NCBI RefSeq assembly: GCF_001294335.1
Contig: NZ_LGKG01000057.1
Span: forward strand, 70,605 to 134,604
Length of the DNA: 64,000 bases
Direction of reading: 5' to 3'
Origin: Streptomyces chattanoogensis
GTDB lineage: Bacteria > Actinomycetota > Actinomycetes > Streptomycetales > Streptomycetaceae
Part shown: positions 8,024 to 16,603 of the stretch, piece after piece
Layout: every line of letters begins with the position of its first letter
How positions within the stretch are numbered: position 1 is the stretch's first letter
Made by a program: the position numbers and the translations under genes
Notes under the pieces: generated by a model
The model's input: the letters and a program-made list of their open reading frames with translations, nothing else
Told to the model about the DNA's origin: nothing
The model's database searches: none

Positions 8024-8095
8024 GGGCGATTAGCTCAGTGGGAGAGCGCTTCGTTCACACCGAAGAGGTCACTGGTTCGAACCCAGTATCGCCCA
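8024..8095 (+). tRNA. tRNA-Val(CAC), copy 1
   Basis: A 72-nt tRNA with acceptor GGGCGAT/ATCGCCC, anticodon loop TTCACAC giving CAC, and T-arm GGTTCGAACC. CCA is not encoded. TAATGT at 8005-8010 is a plausible -10 element. It is identical to the gene at 8737. Confidence 0.96.
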
Positions 8096-8100
8096 CCCCG

Positions 8101-8138
8101 GATGAAGGCCCCGAGACTCAAGTCCCGGGGCCTTCATC
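8101..8138 (+). terminator. Hairpin terminator after tRNA-Val(CAC)
   Basis: A perfect 13-bp inverted repeat (8101-8113 with 8126-8138) begins 5 nt after the tRNA. Confidence 0.85.
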
Positions 8139-8180
8139 GTTATTGATCCCGTGCACCGCTCCGGGGCGCACACTGGGATC

Positions 8181-8642
8181 ATGTCCGACTGGTCCGGCCG
8201 ACTGCACCGCTACCGCTTCCGCAGCGAGTGGCTGCTCCCCGCCCCGCCCACCGTCGTCTACGCCGTCCTCGAGCGCGCCGAAGCGTATCCCCGCTGGTGG
8301 CCGCAGGTGCGCGAGGTGACCCAGGTCGACGACCGCACCGGGCTGGCCCGGTTCCGGTCCTGGCTGCCGTACGACCTGACGGTCACGGTGACCGAGCGGA
8401 CGCGGGATCCCGGGGCGGGAGTGCTGGAGGTGACGCTGGCCGGCGACATGGGCGGCTGGGCGCGCTGGACGGTCCGGCCCGGCCACGGCGGGACGCGGGT
8501 CGTCTTCGAGCAGGACGTCGAGGTCCGCAAGCCGCTGCTGCGCCGGCTGGCGCTGCCGGGGCGCCCGCTGTTCCGGCTCAATCACGCGCTGATGATGCGG
8601 GCCGGCCGGCGCGGCCTGGCGGCCTGGCTGGCCCGGGGGTGA
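8181..8642 (+). CDS. SRPBCC-fold (polyketide cyclase/START-like) protein
   Basis: A 153-residue protein beginning YRFRSEWLLPAPPTVVYAVLERAEAYPRWWPQV, the typical start of the helix-grip SRPBCC fold that encloses hydrophobic ligands. FEQDVEVRKPLLRRLALPGR in the C-terminal half matches the family's closing helix. It has no signal peptide. The ligand is unknown. ATG 8181 follows CACACT by 6 nt, consistent with a leaderless message; GTG 8151 is a possible longer start. It sits between two identical tRNA-Val genes. Confidence 0.85.
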   Translation: MSDWSGRLHRYRFRSEWLLPAPPTVVYAVLERAEAYPRWWPQVREVTQVDDRTGLARFRSWLPYDLTVTVTERTRDPGAGVLEVTLAGDMGGWARWTVRPGHGGTRVVFEQDVEVRKPLLRRLALPGRPLFRLNHALMMRAGRRGLAAWLARG

Positions 8643-8672
8643 GGCCGCCGTGGCCTGCGGCAGAACTCGAAT

Positions 8673-8702
8673 TTGATGGAAGGCCGCGGCGGCCTGTATT
8701 GT
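8673..8702 (+). promoter_or_regulatory. Promoter of tRNA-Val(CAC) copy 2
   Basis: TTGATG (8673-8678), 18 nt, then TATTGT (8697-8702); the tRNA starts 34 nt further on. This is a typical vegetative promoter layout. Confidence 0.6.
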
Positions 8703-8736
8703 TCAGCTCGTTCGCGGGGGAAACCCGCAGACACCC

Positions 8737-8808
8737 GGGCGATTAGCTCAGTGGGAGAGCGCTTCGTTCACACCGAAGAGGTCACTGGTTCGAACCCAGT
8801 ATCGCCCA
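8737..8808 (+). tRNA. tRNA-Val(CAC), copy 2
   Basis: A 72-nt tRNA identical to the gene at 8024; identity extends over 77 nt (8021-8097 and 8734-8810). Anticodon CAC. CCA is not encoded. Confidence 0.96.
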
Positions 8809-8820
8809 CCGGGATCAAGG

Positions 8821-8850
8821 ACCGGGCCGCAATTGGCGGTCCGGTTCTTT
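8821..8850 (+). terminator. Hairpin terminator after tRNA-Val copy 2
   Basis: A 10-bp stem with one G-U pair (8821-8830 with 8836-8845) is followed by a short T-rich run (TTCTTTT). Confidence 0.7.
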
Positions 8851-8954
8851 TCGTTGGCATGCAGGGCGGGCCGCTTGCGGATCACCTCGGGAGAACTCCC
8901 GGGAATGCCGTCCCGGCCGCCTTTTCCCCATGGCCGGTAATTACTGAGGCGCTG

Positions 8955-9683
8955 TCAGGCCACCGCGGGCAGTTCCGGCCGCAGCGGCCAGTGCGGATCC
9001 ACCGCCTCCGGGGTGCCGCTGCGGGCGAACCACGCCTGGAGCCCACGGGCCTGGGCGGCGTGCCAGACCGCCTGGCGGGTGTGCAGCTCGCCCGGCTGCA
9101 GCCCCGCCAGCCGTTCCGCGAAGCGGCTGCCCAGGGCCCGTACGACGCGCAGCGCAGCCAGTGCGTCGGCGGCCGCCTCATGGGCGTCGGTCAGCTCGAC
9201 CTCGTAATGGGCACACAGATCGGTCAGTGTGCGGCGGCCCTTGCGGTAGCGGTCGAGGTGTTTGTCCAGGACCCGGGGATCCAGGACGCACAGCGGGTGG
9301 GCGTCCAGGTACGCGTCGAGCGAGCTGGCGCGATGGCGCTTCAACTCGCGGTCGAGAAGGGTGAGATCGAAGGGGGCGTTCATCACGACCAGCGGCCGGC
9401 CGGCCGCCGACTGGGCGGCCAGGGCACGCCCGACCTCCTCCAGCACCGGCGCCGGCCAGCGGCCGTGCAGGGCGAGATGGCCGGCGGTCAGACCGTGCAC
9501 CGCGGTCGCCGCCTCGGGTATCTCGACGCCCGGATTGATCAGCCAGCGGGTGATGCGGGGCGCGGAGCGCGGGGTCTCCTGGACCACCAGGGCCGCGGAG
9601 ACGATGCGATCCTGCTCCACATCGATCCCCGTCGTCTCGGTGTCGAAGGCGGCAAGTGGACCGTCGTACCAGGGCGGCATCAT
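8955..9683 (-). CDS. DnaQ-like 3'-5' exonuclease
   Basis: A 242-residue DEDDh exonuclease. Exo I is FDTETTG near residue 13, Exo II lies in NAPFDLTLLDREL, and Exo III is in HEAAADALAALRV with the catalytic His. Such proteins are proofreading-like or RNA-trimming nucleases acting on single strands. AAGGAG lies 5 nt before ATG 9683, which decides the start over longer frames. The C-terminal region (LHTRQAVWHAAQARGLQAWF) contains the short motif often found in actinobacterial stand-alone exonucleases. It is not in an operon. Confidence 0.88.
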   Translation of the reverse strand: MMPPWYDGPLAAFDTETTGIDVEQDRIVSAALVVQETPRSAPRITRWLINPGVEIPEAATAVHGLTAGHLALHGRWPAPVLEEVGRALAAQSAAGRPLVVMNAPFDLTLLDRELKRHRASSLDAYLDAHPLCVLDPRVLDKHLDRYRKGRRTLTDLCAHYEVELTDAHEAAADALAALRVVRALGSRFAERLAGLQPGELHTRQAVWHAAQARGLQAWFARSGTPEAVDPHWPLRPELPAVA

Positions 9684-9901
9684 CCCAACTCCTTGCGTTC
9701 GGGGGGGGCGGATGGCGACGCGGGCCATCCGAGCTGGTGATACCCGAGCCGTCCGGTTCTCGAACCGCCCTTCGTCCGGCGGCGTTTGACGGTCATCCGG
9801 TGCGGAGACAACCACAGGGACGGGCCGCCTCGTCGGCCGCCCCGGCCGACGCCCCGTCAGCCAGACGCATCGATCGGCACAGCCCGGAAGGCACCCCCGC
9901 G

Positions 9902-10468
9902 ATGACGCTCGCGCAGCCCGAACCGGGCGGGCTGCTGCCTCAGCGGATCACCCCGCAGCGCGGCGGACTCGCCACGACTGCCTGCATGGAGACCCTCCAG
10001 GTGGGCTATCTGCACGCGATCGCCGCCGCCTCCGGATGCTCCCTGGCGCAGCCCTTCCCGGACAACGGAATCGACTGGCACGTCAGCCACGCCGCGCCAG
10101 GCCACACCGTCGACGACGAGGTCACCATCAAGGTGCAGCTCAAGTGCACCTACCAGACCGCCCCCCGCCCACCGGGCCCGACCTTCGCCTTCACGCTCGA
10201 CAACGACCATCTGGTGAAGCTGGCCCGTACGCCCGTGTCGGTGCACAAGATCCTGGTCGTGATGCTGGTGCCACGGACCCAGGACGACTGGCTGCGGGTG
10301 AGCCACGACCGTCTCGAACTGCGCCACTGCTGCTACTGGATCAATCTGGCCGGTCACCCCGTGACCGGCCGGCGCAGGACCACTGTGCGCATCCCGACCA
10401 CGCGGATCTTCGACGACCGGGCGCTCTGCGAGATCATGACGCGGGTCGGGGCGGGAGGGAGACCCTGA
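9902..10468 (+). CDS. DUF4365 protein, restriction-endonuclease-like fold
   Basis: A 188-residue protein. The region GIDWHVSHAAPG followed by VTIKVQLKCTY fits the D...(E/Q)xK catalytic pattern of the PD-(D/E)xK nuclease clan to which DUF4365 belongs. DDRALCEIMTRVGAG closes the domain. ATG 9902 has GGAAGG upstream. The stop overlaps the start of the next gene (TGATG), so the two are likely translated together. Related domains occur in defence and repair loci, but a nuclease activity here is an inference from the motif only. Confidence 0.72.
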   Translation: MTLAQPEPGGLLPQRITPQRGGLATTACMETLQVGYLHAIAAASGCSLAQPFPDNGIDWHVSHAAPGHTVDDEVTIKVQLKCTYQTAPRPPGPTFAFTLDNDHLVKLARTPVSVHKILVVMLVPRTQDDWLRVSHDRLELRHCCYWINLAGHPVTGRRRTTVRIPTTRIFDDRALCEIMTRVGAGGRP

Positions 10469-11679
10469 TGTACCGGCCGACCGATGAATACGCCGACGAC
10501 CACGCCGAGGAATACGGAACGCGGCCGCCGGATCCCGCGCAGCTCGACCCGGGGGTGCTCGGCGCGCTGCTGGCCCGGCACGGCTGGCGGCGCCGGGGCG
10601 GGGCCGCGGGCCACTTCGCCAGGTGGACGCCGCCCGGCGGGACCGGGGGCACCAGCCTGCTGGTGCCGCACGACCGCCGCTTCCCCGACAGTGCGGAGCT
10701 GCTCGCCGAGGCGCTGGCGGCGCTGGCGCACAGCGCCGTCCCGTCCGCCCGCGACGTGCTCATGGGGCTCGCGGCGCCCAGCGACGAGGTGCGCTGGGAG
10801 CGGGCGGTCCCGGACGACGGTTCGGCCGCCGCGCACTGGGTGGCCCAGGAGCGGCTGCGCGGCGCGGCCCGCTCGATGCTGATGGCCGGGGCGCTGGGCA
10901 CCTACGCCCGTGCCGGGTACTACGGCGCCCGGCACAGGCGGCAGGCCGAGGGCTTCCTGGCCGAGGTGCTGGTCGGGCCGGTGTCCGCAGGCAGCCGGCT
11001 GACCGCGTTCGTCCCCGTACCGGCCGGGCGCGCCGCGGTCTCCGGGCTGCAGCGGGCGCTGCACGCGGTCCGCGACGCCACCGACTACCAGCGCGCGACC
11101 GGCCGGATGGAGGCCTTCGACGCCGCCGTCGAGCTGGGCGTCTGCCATGAGCTGGTGCAGGCGCTGATCGCGCTCGTACGGGATGCGGAGGGGGTGCGGA
11201 TCGCGGTGGAGTGGTCGCCCGCCGCAGGCACCCCGCCCGGCTTCGCGGCCCGCCCCGAGCCGGTGGAGTTCTCGCCCGGCGATCTGCCCGCGCTCCAGCA
11301 GGCCGCCCAGCGGTACGTACGCGAGGAGCCCTCGCTGCCGGTACGGGTGACCGGCGCGGTCGTCCGGCTGCGCCGGGAGCGGCCCGGCGGGCCCGGCACG
11401 GTGCGGCTGCGGGTGATCGCCGGGGCCGATGTGGGGCAGGTGCGGGTCATGCTGGGGGAGGAGGACTACCAGATCGCCGGGCATGCCCACCTGGTCGGAC
11501 TGCCGGTCCGGGTGAGCGGGCGGCTGGAGAGCCGGGGCGGCTTCCGGCGGATCAGCGGCGGCCGTGATGTCACACCCGTACAGGTCGACGAGGCGGAGCG
11601 GGACCGGCTGCTGAAGTCGCTGCAGGAGAATCTGGACTTTCTCGAGGAGGCGTGCGGCGGGCCGCTGGACGAGGAGTAG
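10468..11679 (+). CDS. 403-residue protein of unknown function, coupled to DUF4365 gene
   Basis: No family recognised with certainty. The N-terminal part (about 1-80) begins very acidic and includes GWRRRGGAAGHFARWTPPGG. The middle (80-270) is Ala/Arg-rich and helical. The C-terminal 125 residues (LPVRVTGAVVRLRRERPGG, VRLRVIAGADVGQVRVML, LVGLPVRVSGRLESRGGFRRI) have the alternating beta pattern of an OB-like barrel. No signal peptide or membrane segment. It follows the DUF4365 gene with a TGATG overlap, so the pair probably works together, perhaps as a nuclease and a nucleic-acid-binding partner. Confidence 0.7.
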   Translation: MYRPTDEYADDHAEEYGTRPPDPAQLDPGVLGALLARHGWRRRGGAAGHFARWTPPGGTGGTSLLVPHDRRFPDSAELLAEALAALAHSAVPSARDVLMGLAAPSDEVRWERAVPDDGSAAAHWVAQERLRGAARSMLMAGALGTYARAGYYGARHRRQAEGFLAEVLVGPVSAGSRLTAFVPVPAGRAAVSGLQRALHAVRDATDYQRATGRMEAFDAAVELGVCHELVQALIALVRDAEGVRIAVEWSPAAGTPPGFAARPEPVEFSPGDLPALQQAAQRYVREEPSLPVRVTGAVVRLRRERPGGPGTVRLRVIAGADVGQVRVMLGEEDYQIAGHAHLVGLPVRVSGRLESRGGFRRISGGRDVTPVQVDEAERDRLLKSLQENLDFLEEACGGPLDEE

Positions 11680-11816
11680 GCAGGAGGGGGAGCGGAACGG
11701 ACGAGGCGGAGCGGGGTCTGCCGGGCAAACCGTTTCGCGGTCGGGTCGGATGGCTCGGTACGATTCGGCTGCGCAGCAATCGCTGACGTGAAAGAGACAT
11801 GAGTCAGGAGAGACCG

Positions 11817-13799
11817 GTGTCAGACGTCCGTGTGACCGTCCAACGCGATTCCGAGCGGGAAGAACGCGTGGTGACCACGGGCACTACGGCCGCCGACCTC
11901 TTCCAGGGCGAGCGCAGCGTCGTCGCCGCGCGGGTGGCCGGGGAGCTGAAGGACCTGGCGTACGAGGTGGCCGACGGCGAGGTCGTCGAGCCCGTCGAGA
12001 TCACCTCCGAGGACGGTCTGAACATCCTGCGGCACTCCACCGCGCATGTGATGGCGCAGGCCGTGCAGGAGCTGTTCCCGGAGGCGAAGCTCGGCATCGG
12101 CCCGCCCATCAAGGACGGCTTCTACTACGACTTCGACGTCGAGACCCCCTTCCACCCGGACGATCTCAAGCGCATCGAGAAGAAGATGCAGGAGATCCAG
12201 AAGCGCGGGCAGAAGTTCGCGCGCCGTGCCGTCAGCGATGACGCCGCGCGCGAGGAGCTGGTCGACGAGCCGTACAAGCTCGAGCTGATCGGGCTCAAGG
12301 GCTCCGCCGCGGACGCCGCCGAGGGCGCCTCCGCCGAGGTCGGCGCCGGGCAGCTGACCATCTACGACAACCTCGACGCCAAGACCGGCGAGCTGTGCTG
12401 GAAGGACCTGTGCCGCGGTCCGCACCTGCCCAGCACCCGCGTCATCCCCGCGTTCAAGCTGATGCGCTCGGCCGCCGCGTACTGGCGGGGCAGCGAGAAG
12501 AACAAGCAGCTGCAGCGCATCTACGGCACCGCGTGGCCGACCAAGGACGAGCTCAAGGCGTATCTGGAGTTCCTCGCCGAGGCCGAGAAGCGCGACCACC
12601 GCAAGCTGGGTGCGGAGCTGGACCTGTTCTCCTTCCCGGACGAGCTGGGGCCCGGCCTCGCGGTCTTCCACCCCAAGGGCGGCGTGGTCCGCAAGGTGAT
12701 GGAGGACTACGCGCGCCGCCGGCACGAGGACGCGGGCTACGAGTTCGTGAACACCCCGCACATCACGAAGCAGGGCCTCTTCGAGACCTCCGGGCATCTG
12801 CCGCACTACGGCGAGGCCATGTTCCCGCCGATCGAGTTCGACGGGCAGAACTACCGCCTCAAGGCGATGAACTGCCCGATGCACAACCTGATCTTCAAGT
12901 CGCGCGGCCGGTCCTACCGTGAACTGCCGCTGCGTCTCTTCGAGTTCGGCACGGTCTACCGCTACGAGAAGTCCGGCGTGGTGCACGGTCTGACCCGCTC
13001 GCGCGGCTTCACCCAGGACGACTCGCACATCTACTGCTCCAAGGAGCAGATGCCGGAGGAGCTCGACACGCTCCTGACCTTCGTGCTCGACCTGCTGCGC
13101 GACTACGGCCTGACCGACTTCGAGCTGGAGCTGTCCACCCGCGACCCCGACTCGGACAAGTTCATCGGCTCGGACGAGGACTGGGAGGAGGCCACCGAGG
13201 CGCTGCGCCAGGCGGCCGAGAAGCAGGGCCTCCCGCTGGTCCCGGACCCGGGCGGCGCCGCGTACTACGGGCCCAAGATCTCCGTCCAGGCCAAGGACGC
13301 CATCGGCCGGTCCTGGCAGATGTCGACCCTGCAGGTGGACTTCAACCAGCCACGGCGGTTCGGCCTGGAGTACACCGCGGCCGACGGCACCAAGCAGCAG
13401 CCCGTCATGCTGCACCGCGCCCTGTTCGGCTCCATCGAGCGGTTCTTCGGCGTGCTGCTGGAGCACTACGCGGGCGTGTTCCCGGCGTGGCTGGCCCCGG
13501 TGCAGGCGACCTGCATCCCGATCGGTGATGCGCATGTGCCGTACCTGCAGGAGTTCGCGGCGCAGGCGAAGGCCAAGGGGCTGCGGATCGAGGTGGACTC
13601 GTCGTCGGACCGGATGCAGAAGAAGATCCGTAACGCGCAGAAGTCCAAGGTCCCGTTCATGATCATCGCCGGTGATGAGGACATGGCGGCCGGGGCGGTG
13701 TCCTTCCGCTACCGCGACGGTTCGCAGAAGAACGGCATCCCGCGCGACGAGGCGATCGCCGAGATCCTGGACATCGTGGAGCGCCGCGTCCAGGTGTGA
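11817..13799 (+). CDS. thrS: Threonyl-tRNA synthetase
   Basis: A 660-residue class II synthetase. It has a TGS domain (about 1-65), the editing/SAD domain with [11 protein letters not shown] and [10 protein letters not shown], the catalytic core with motif 2 FRYEKSG-like [11 protein letters not shown] and the zinc-ligand region MNCPMH, and the C-terminal anticodon-binding domain. GTG 11817 is preferred because AGGAG (11806-11810) lies 6 nt upstream; an in-frame ATG at 11799 would place this ribosome binding site inside the gene. TACGAT at 11759-11764 is a plausible -10. No T-box leader is evident in the short upstream region. Confidence 0.97.
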   Translation: MSDVRVTVQRDSEREERVVTTGTTAADLFQGERSVVAARVAGELKDLAYEVADGEVVEPVEITSEDGLNILRHSTAHVMAQAVQELFPEAKLGIGPPIKDGFYYDFDVETPFHPDDLKRIEKKMQEIQKRGQKFARRAVSDDAAREELVDEPYKLELIGLKGSAADAAEGASAEVGAGQLTIYDNLDAKTGELCWKDLCRGPHLPSTRVIPAFKLMRSAAAYWRGSEKNKQLQRIYGTAWPTKDELKAYLEFLAEAEKRDHRKLGAELDLFSFPDELGPGLAVFHPKGGVVRKVMEDYARRRHEDAGYEFVNTPHITKQGLFETSGHLPHYGEAMFPPIEFDGQNYRLKAMNCPMHNLIFKSRGRSYRELPLRLFEFGTVYRYEKSGVVHGLTRSRGFTQDDSHIYCSKEQMPEELDTLLTFVLDLLRDYGLTDFELELSTRDPDSDKFIGSDEDWEEATEALRQAAEKQGLPLVPDPGGAAYYGPKISVQAKDAIGRSWQMSTLQVDFNQPRRFGLEYTAADGTKQQPVMLHRALFGSIERFFGVLLEHYAGVFPAWLAPVQATCIPIGDAHVPYLQEFAAQAKAKGLRIEVDSSSDRMQKKIRNAQKSKVPFMIIAGDEDMAAGAVSFRYRDGSQKNGIPRDEAIAEILDIVERRVQV

Positions 13800-13819
13800 C
13801 GCCCGCTGCAGGAGTGCGA

Positions 13820-13850
13820 GGCCCCGGGGAGCTGTTGGCTCCCCGGGGCC
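13820..13850 (+). terminator. Hairpin terminator after thrS
   Basis: A perfect 13-bp GC-rich stem (13820-13832 with 13838-13850) with a 5-nt loop, 20 nt after the thrS stop. Confidence 0.85.
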
Positions 13851-13922
13851 TTCGCGCGGGGCGGCCGATGAGGTCCGCCCCGACGACACGCCGCCGAACG
13901 GCGAAGCAATATGCTGGCCCGT

Positions 13923-14468
13923 ATGACAAGCGAGCCGGAACAGCAGATCGGAGTCGGGACCCAGGACGCGTTTCAGCGCCTGTGGACGCCCCACCGGATG
14001 GCCTACATCCAGGGCGAGAACAAGCCGACCGGCCCCGGGGCCGACGACGGCTGTCCCTTCTGCACCATTCCCGCGAAGTCGGACGAGGACGGTCTGGTGA
14101 TCGCGCGCGGTGAGCATGTCTATGCGGTGCTGAACCTGTATCCGTACAACGGCGGGCACCTGATGGTCGTGCCGTTCCGGCATGTCGCCGACTACACCGA
14201 GCTGGACGGTCCGGAGACCGTGGAGCTGGCCGAGTTCACCAAGCGGGCGATGACCGCGCTGCGTACGGCGTCCGGGGCGCACGGCTTCAACATCGGGATG
14301 AACCAAGGCTCGGTCGCCGGCGCCGGGATCGCGGCCCATCTCCACCAGCACGTCGTACCGCGCTGGGGCGGCGACACCAACTTCATGCCGGTGGTCGGCC
14401 ACACCAAGGTGCTGCCGCAGCTGCTCGCGGACACCCGGGCGATGCTCGCGGGGGCCTGGCCCGCGTAG
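13923..14468 (+). CDS. HIT family hydrolase (histidine triad)
   Basis: A 181-residue protein with the histidine triad HLHQHVVPRW near residue 140, the preceding GFNIGMNQGSVAGAGIAAH loop, and an N-terminal CPFC motif seen in the actinobacterial branch. HIT proteins hydrolyse or transfer nucleotides, for example diadenosine polyphosphates such as Ap4A. TATGCT at 13910-13915 ends 7 nt before ATG 13923, so a leaderless message starting there is likely; ATG 13911 overlaps this element and is rejected. Confidence 0.93.
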   Translation: MTSEPEQQIGVGTQDAFQRLWTPHRMAYIQGENKPTGPGADDGCPFCTIPAKSDEDGLVIARGEHVYAVLNLYPYNGGHLMVVPFRHVADYTELDGPETVELAEFTKRAMTALRTASGAHGFNIGMNQGSVAGAGIAAHLHQHVVPRWGGDTNFMPVVGHTKVLPQLLADTRAMLAGAWPA

Positions 14469-14558
14469 CCGGGGTCCGGTGGCCGCCGCGGGCGACACGT
14501 ATCCCGGCAAACCAGGCATATCACCACAAATTCGGATGGTTGCCTCTCTAATGGTGGG

Positions 14559-15356
14559 GTGACCTTCCTGGACCGTCGCTCCGTGCTGCGCGCGGCCACC
14601 TCGGCCGCGGCCGCCGGTGCGCTCGCCTCAGGCTGCGCCCCGGGCCGTACCGGCTCCCCGGCCGTACGGGTCTCCACCCCGCCGCACACCGGCGGACCCG
14701 GCGCACCGCGCCCCGCCCCGGTGTACGCCGCCCGGCCGCCGACCAGGGTGCCCGACGGGCCCGTACAGATCGAGCACGGGCCGCGGGACGGCCGGGCGGT
14801 CGCGCTGACCTTCCACGGGCGGGGCGACCCCCGGCTGGCGACCGCGCTGCTGCGCGAGGCTGAACGGGCCGGCGCCCGGGTGACCGTGCTCGCGGTCGGC
14901 GACTGGCTGGACGAGCGGCCCGAGATGGCCCGCCGGATCCTCGACGGCGGCCATGAGCTGGGCAATCACACGATGCACCACCGCAATGTCTGCGCGCTGC
15001 CGGAGGATGCGGCCTACGCGGAGATCAGCCGGTGCGCGGACCGGCTGCGGCGGCTGACCGGCAGCATCGGCAGCTGGTTCCGCCCCTCCCGGGCCCGGCG
15101 GGCCACGGACCTGGTGACCCGGCTGGCACACCGGGCCGGCTACCCCCATGTCCTGTCCTACGACCTGGACTCCCTCGACTCCACCGACCCCGGAGCCGCG
15201 GCCGTCCGGCGCACGGTCCTGGACGGGGTCGGGCCCGGCTCGGTCGTGAGCCTCCACCTCGGGCACGCCGGCACGGTGGCCGCGCTGCCCCCGATCCTCG
15301 ACGGACTCCGCCGGCGCGGGCTGCGCGCGGTGACGACAACGGAGCTAGTGACCTGA
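14559..15356 (+). CDS. Polysaccharide-deacetylase-like Tat lipoprotein with altered motif 1
   Basis: A 265-residue NodB-fold protein. The N-terminus has the twin-arginine motif DRRSVLR and a lipobox LASGC (Cys26), so it should be exported by Tat and lipid-anchored outside the membrane. NodB motif 2 (GNHTMHH, 136-141) is intact, but motif 1 reads LTFHGRGD (83-90) instead of TFDDG, losing the usual catalytic and metal Asp pair, and motif 3 is RPSRARR. Activity on peptidoglycan or other glycans is therefore doubtful or altered. Its stop overlaps the next gene (TGATG). Confidence 0.8.
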   Translation: MTFLDRRSVLRAATSAAAAGALASGCAPGRTGSPAVRVSTPPHTGGPGAPRPAPVYAARPPTRVPDGPVQIEHGPRDGRAVALTFHGRGDPRLATALLREAERAGARVTVLAVGDWLDERPEMARRILDGGHELGNHTMHHRNVCALPEDAAYAEISRCADRLRRLTGSIGSWFRPSRARRATDLVTRLAHRAGYPHVLSYDLDSLDSTDPGAAAVRRTVLDGVGPGSVVSLHLGHAGTVAALPPILDGLRRRGLRAVTTTELVT

Positions 15357-16558
15357 TGGCTGACCGGAACCGTACCCCCGTCCGCAGATCCCCCCGCCCC
15401 GGCCGCCGCACCGCGCTGCTCGCCCTGGCCTGCGCCCTGGTGGCGGGGGGCTGCTCCGGCGGCAGCGGCACCAAGCCCGCGCACAGCCCGCGCCCCGCGC
15501 AGCCCTCGGCCGCCAAGGCCGTCGGCCCCGGGCTGCCCGGGATGCCGCCGCTGGTGGACAAGGGCGACCTCTACGCCGCGGACCGGCCCAACAGGCTGGC
15601 GCCGCAGGTGCGGGACTTCCCCTCGCGGGTGTACGTGCCCAACACCGGCTCCGACTCGGTCAGCGTCATCGACCCGAAGACGTACAAGGTGATCGAGACG
15701 ATCCCGGTGGGCGTGCAGCCGCAGCATGTCGTGCCGTCGTGGGACATGAAGACGCTGTGGGTCAACAACAACCGGGGACACGACCTCACCCCGATCGACC
15801 CCGCCACCGGGAAGGCCGGCAAACCCGTCAAGGTCCATGATCCGTACAACCTCTACTTCACCCCCGACGGGAAGTACGCGGTCGTGATGGCCTCGATGGA
15901 CCGGCAGCTGGTTTTCCGGGACCCGCACACCATGGAGGTCCGCAAGACCGTCCCGGTCGGCTGCGCGGGCGTCAATCACGCCGACTTCTCGCCGGACGGG
16001 CGGTACTTCATCGTCTCCTGCGAGTTCTCCGGCGAGCTGCTCAAGGTCGACACGGAGAAGATGAAGGTCATCGGCCAGGAGAAGCTGCCGTTCGAGGGCG
16101 CGATGCCGCAGGACGTGAAGATCTCTCCCGACGGCCGGACCTGGTACGTCGCCGACATGATGGCCGACGGGGTGTGGGTCCTGGACGGCGACCGCTTCAC
16201 CAAGCCGCGGCTGCTGCCCACCGGCAAGGGCACCCACGGCCTCTACGTCAGCCGCGACTCGAAGAAGATGTACATCTCCAACCGGGGCGAGGGCTCCATC
16301 TCGCTGCTCGACTTCGCGACCGGCGACCTCGTCGACAAATGGCATATCCCCGGCGGCGGCAGCCCCGACATGGGCGGTGTCTCGGCGGACGGCAAGGTGC
16401 TGTGGCTGTCCGGGCGGTACAACTCCGAGGTCTATGCGCTGGACGCCCGTACCGGGAAGACGCTCGCAAAGATCCCCGTCGGCCAGGGCCCGCACGGGCT
16501 GGCGGTCTATCCGCAGCCGGGGCGGTACTCACTGGGCCACACGGGGATCTTCCGCTAG
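15356..16558 (+). CDS. YncE-like beta-propeller lipoprotein
   Basis: A 400-residue exported protein. The signal peptide has a basic region RRSPRPGRR, a hydrophobic core, and a lipobox LVAGGC (Cys33). After a 50-residue linker, about seven repeats of the YVTN-type propeller follow, for example RVYVPNTGSDSVSVIDPKT, SPDGRYFIVSC and KMYISNRGEGSISLLDF. Such propellers act as extracellular scaffolds or bind ligands. It is translationally coupled to the deacetylase-like lipoprotein, so the two probably act at the same surface site. Confidence 0.88.
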   Translation: MADRNRTPVRRSPRPGRRTALLALACALVAGGCSGGSGTKPAHSPRPAQPSAAKAVGPGLPGMPPLVDKGDLYAADRPNRLAPQVRDFPSRVYVPNTGSDSVSVIDPKTYKVIETIPVGVQPQHVVPSWDMKTLWVNNNRGHDLTPIDPATGKAGKPVKVHDPYNLYFTPDGKYAVVMASMDRQLVFRDPHTMEVRKTVPVGCAGVNHADFSPDGRYFIVSCEFSGELLKVDTEKMKVIGQEKLPFEGAMPQDVKISPDGRTWYVADMMADGVWVLDGDRFTKPRLLPTGKGTHGLYVSRDSKKMYISNRGEGSISLLDFATGDLVDKWHIPGGGSPDMGGVSADGKVLWLSGRYNSEVYALDARTGKTLAKIPVGQGPHGLAVYPQPGRYSLGHTGIFR

Positions 16559-16567
16559 CGGCGGTCA

Positions 16568-16591
16568 GCCGGGCGGTCAGCGGCGCCCGGC
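16568..16591. terminator. Hairpin between convergent genes
   Basis: An 8-bp GC stem (16568-16575 with 16584-16591) lies in the 45-nt gap between the propeller lipoprotein and the minus-strand membrane gene. Confidence 0.5.
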
Positions 16592-16603
16592 GGGCGGTGC
16601 GTG

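Noticed and set aside
11680..11816. T-box riboswitch upstream of thrS
   Set aside because: The gap is too short and lacks the T-box sequence and a terminator hairpin.
11799..11816. ATG 11799 as the thrS start
   Set aside because: A well-spaced AGGAG lies downstream of it and points to GTG 11817, which also gives the usual N-terminus.
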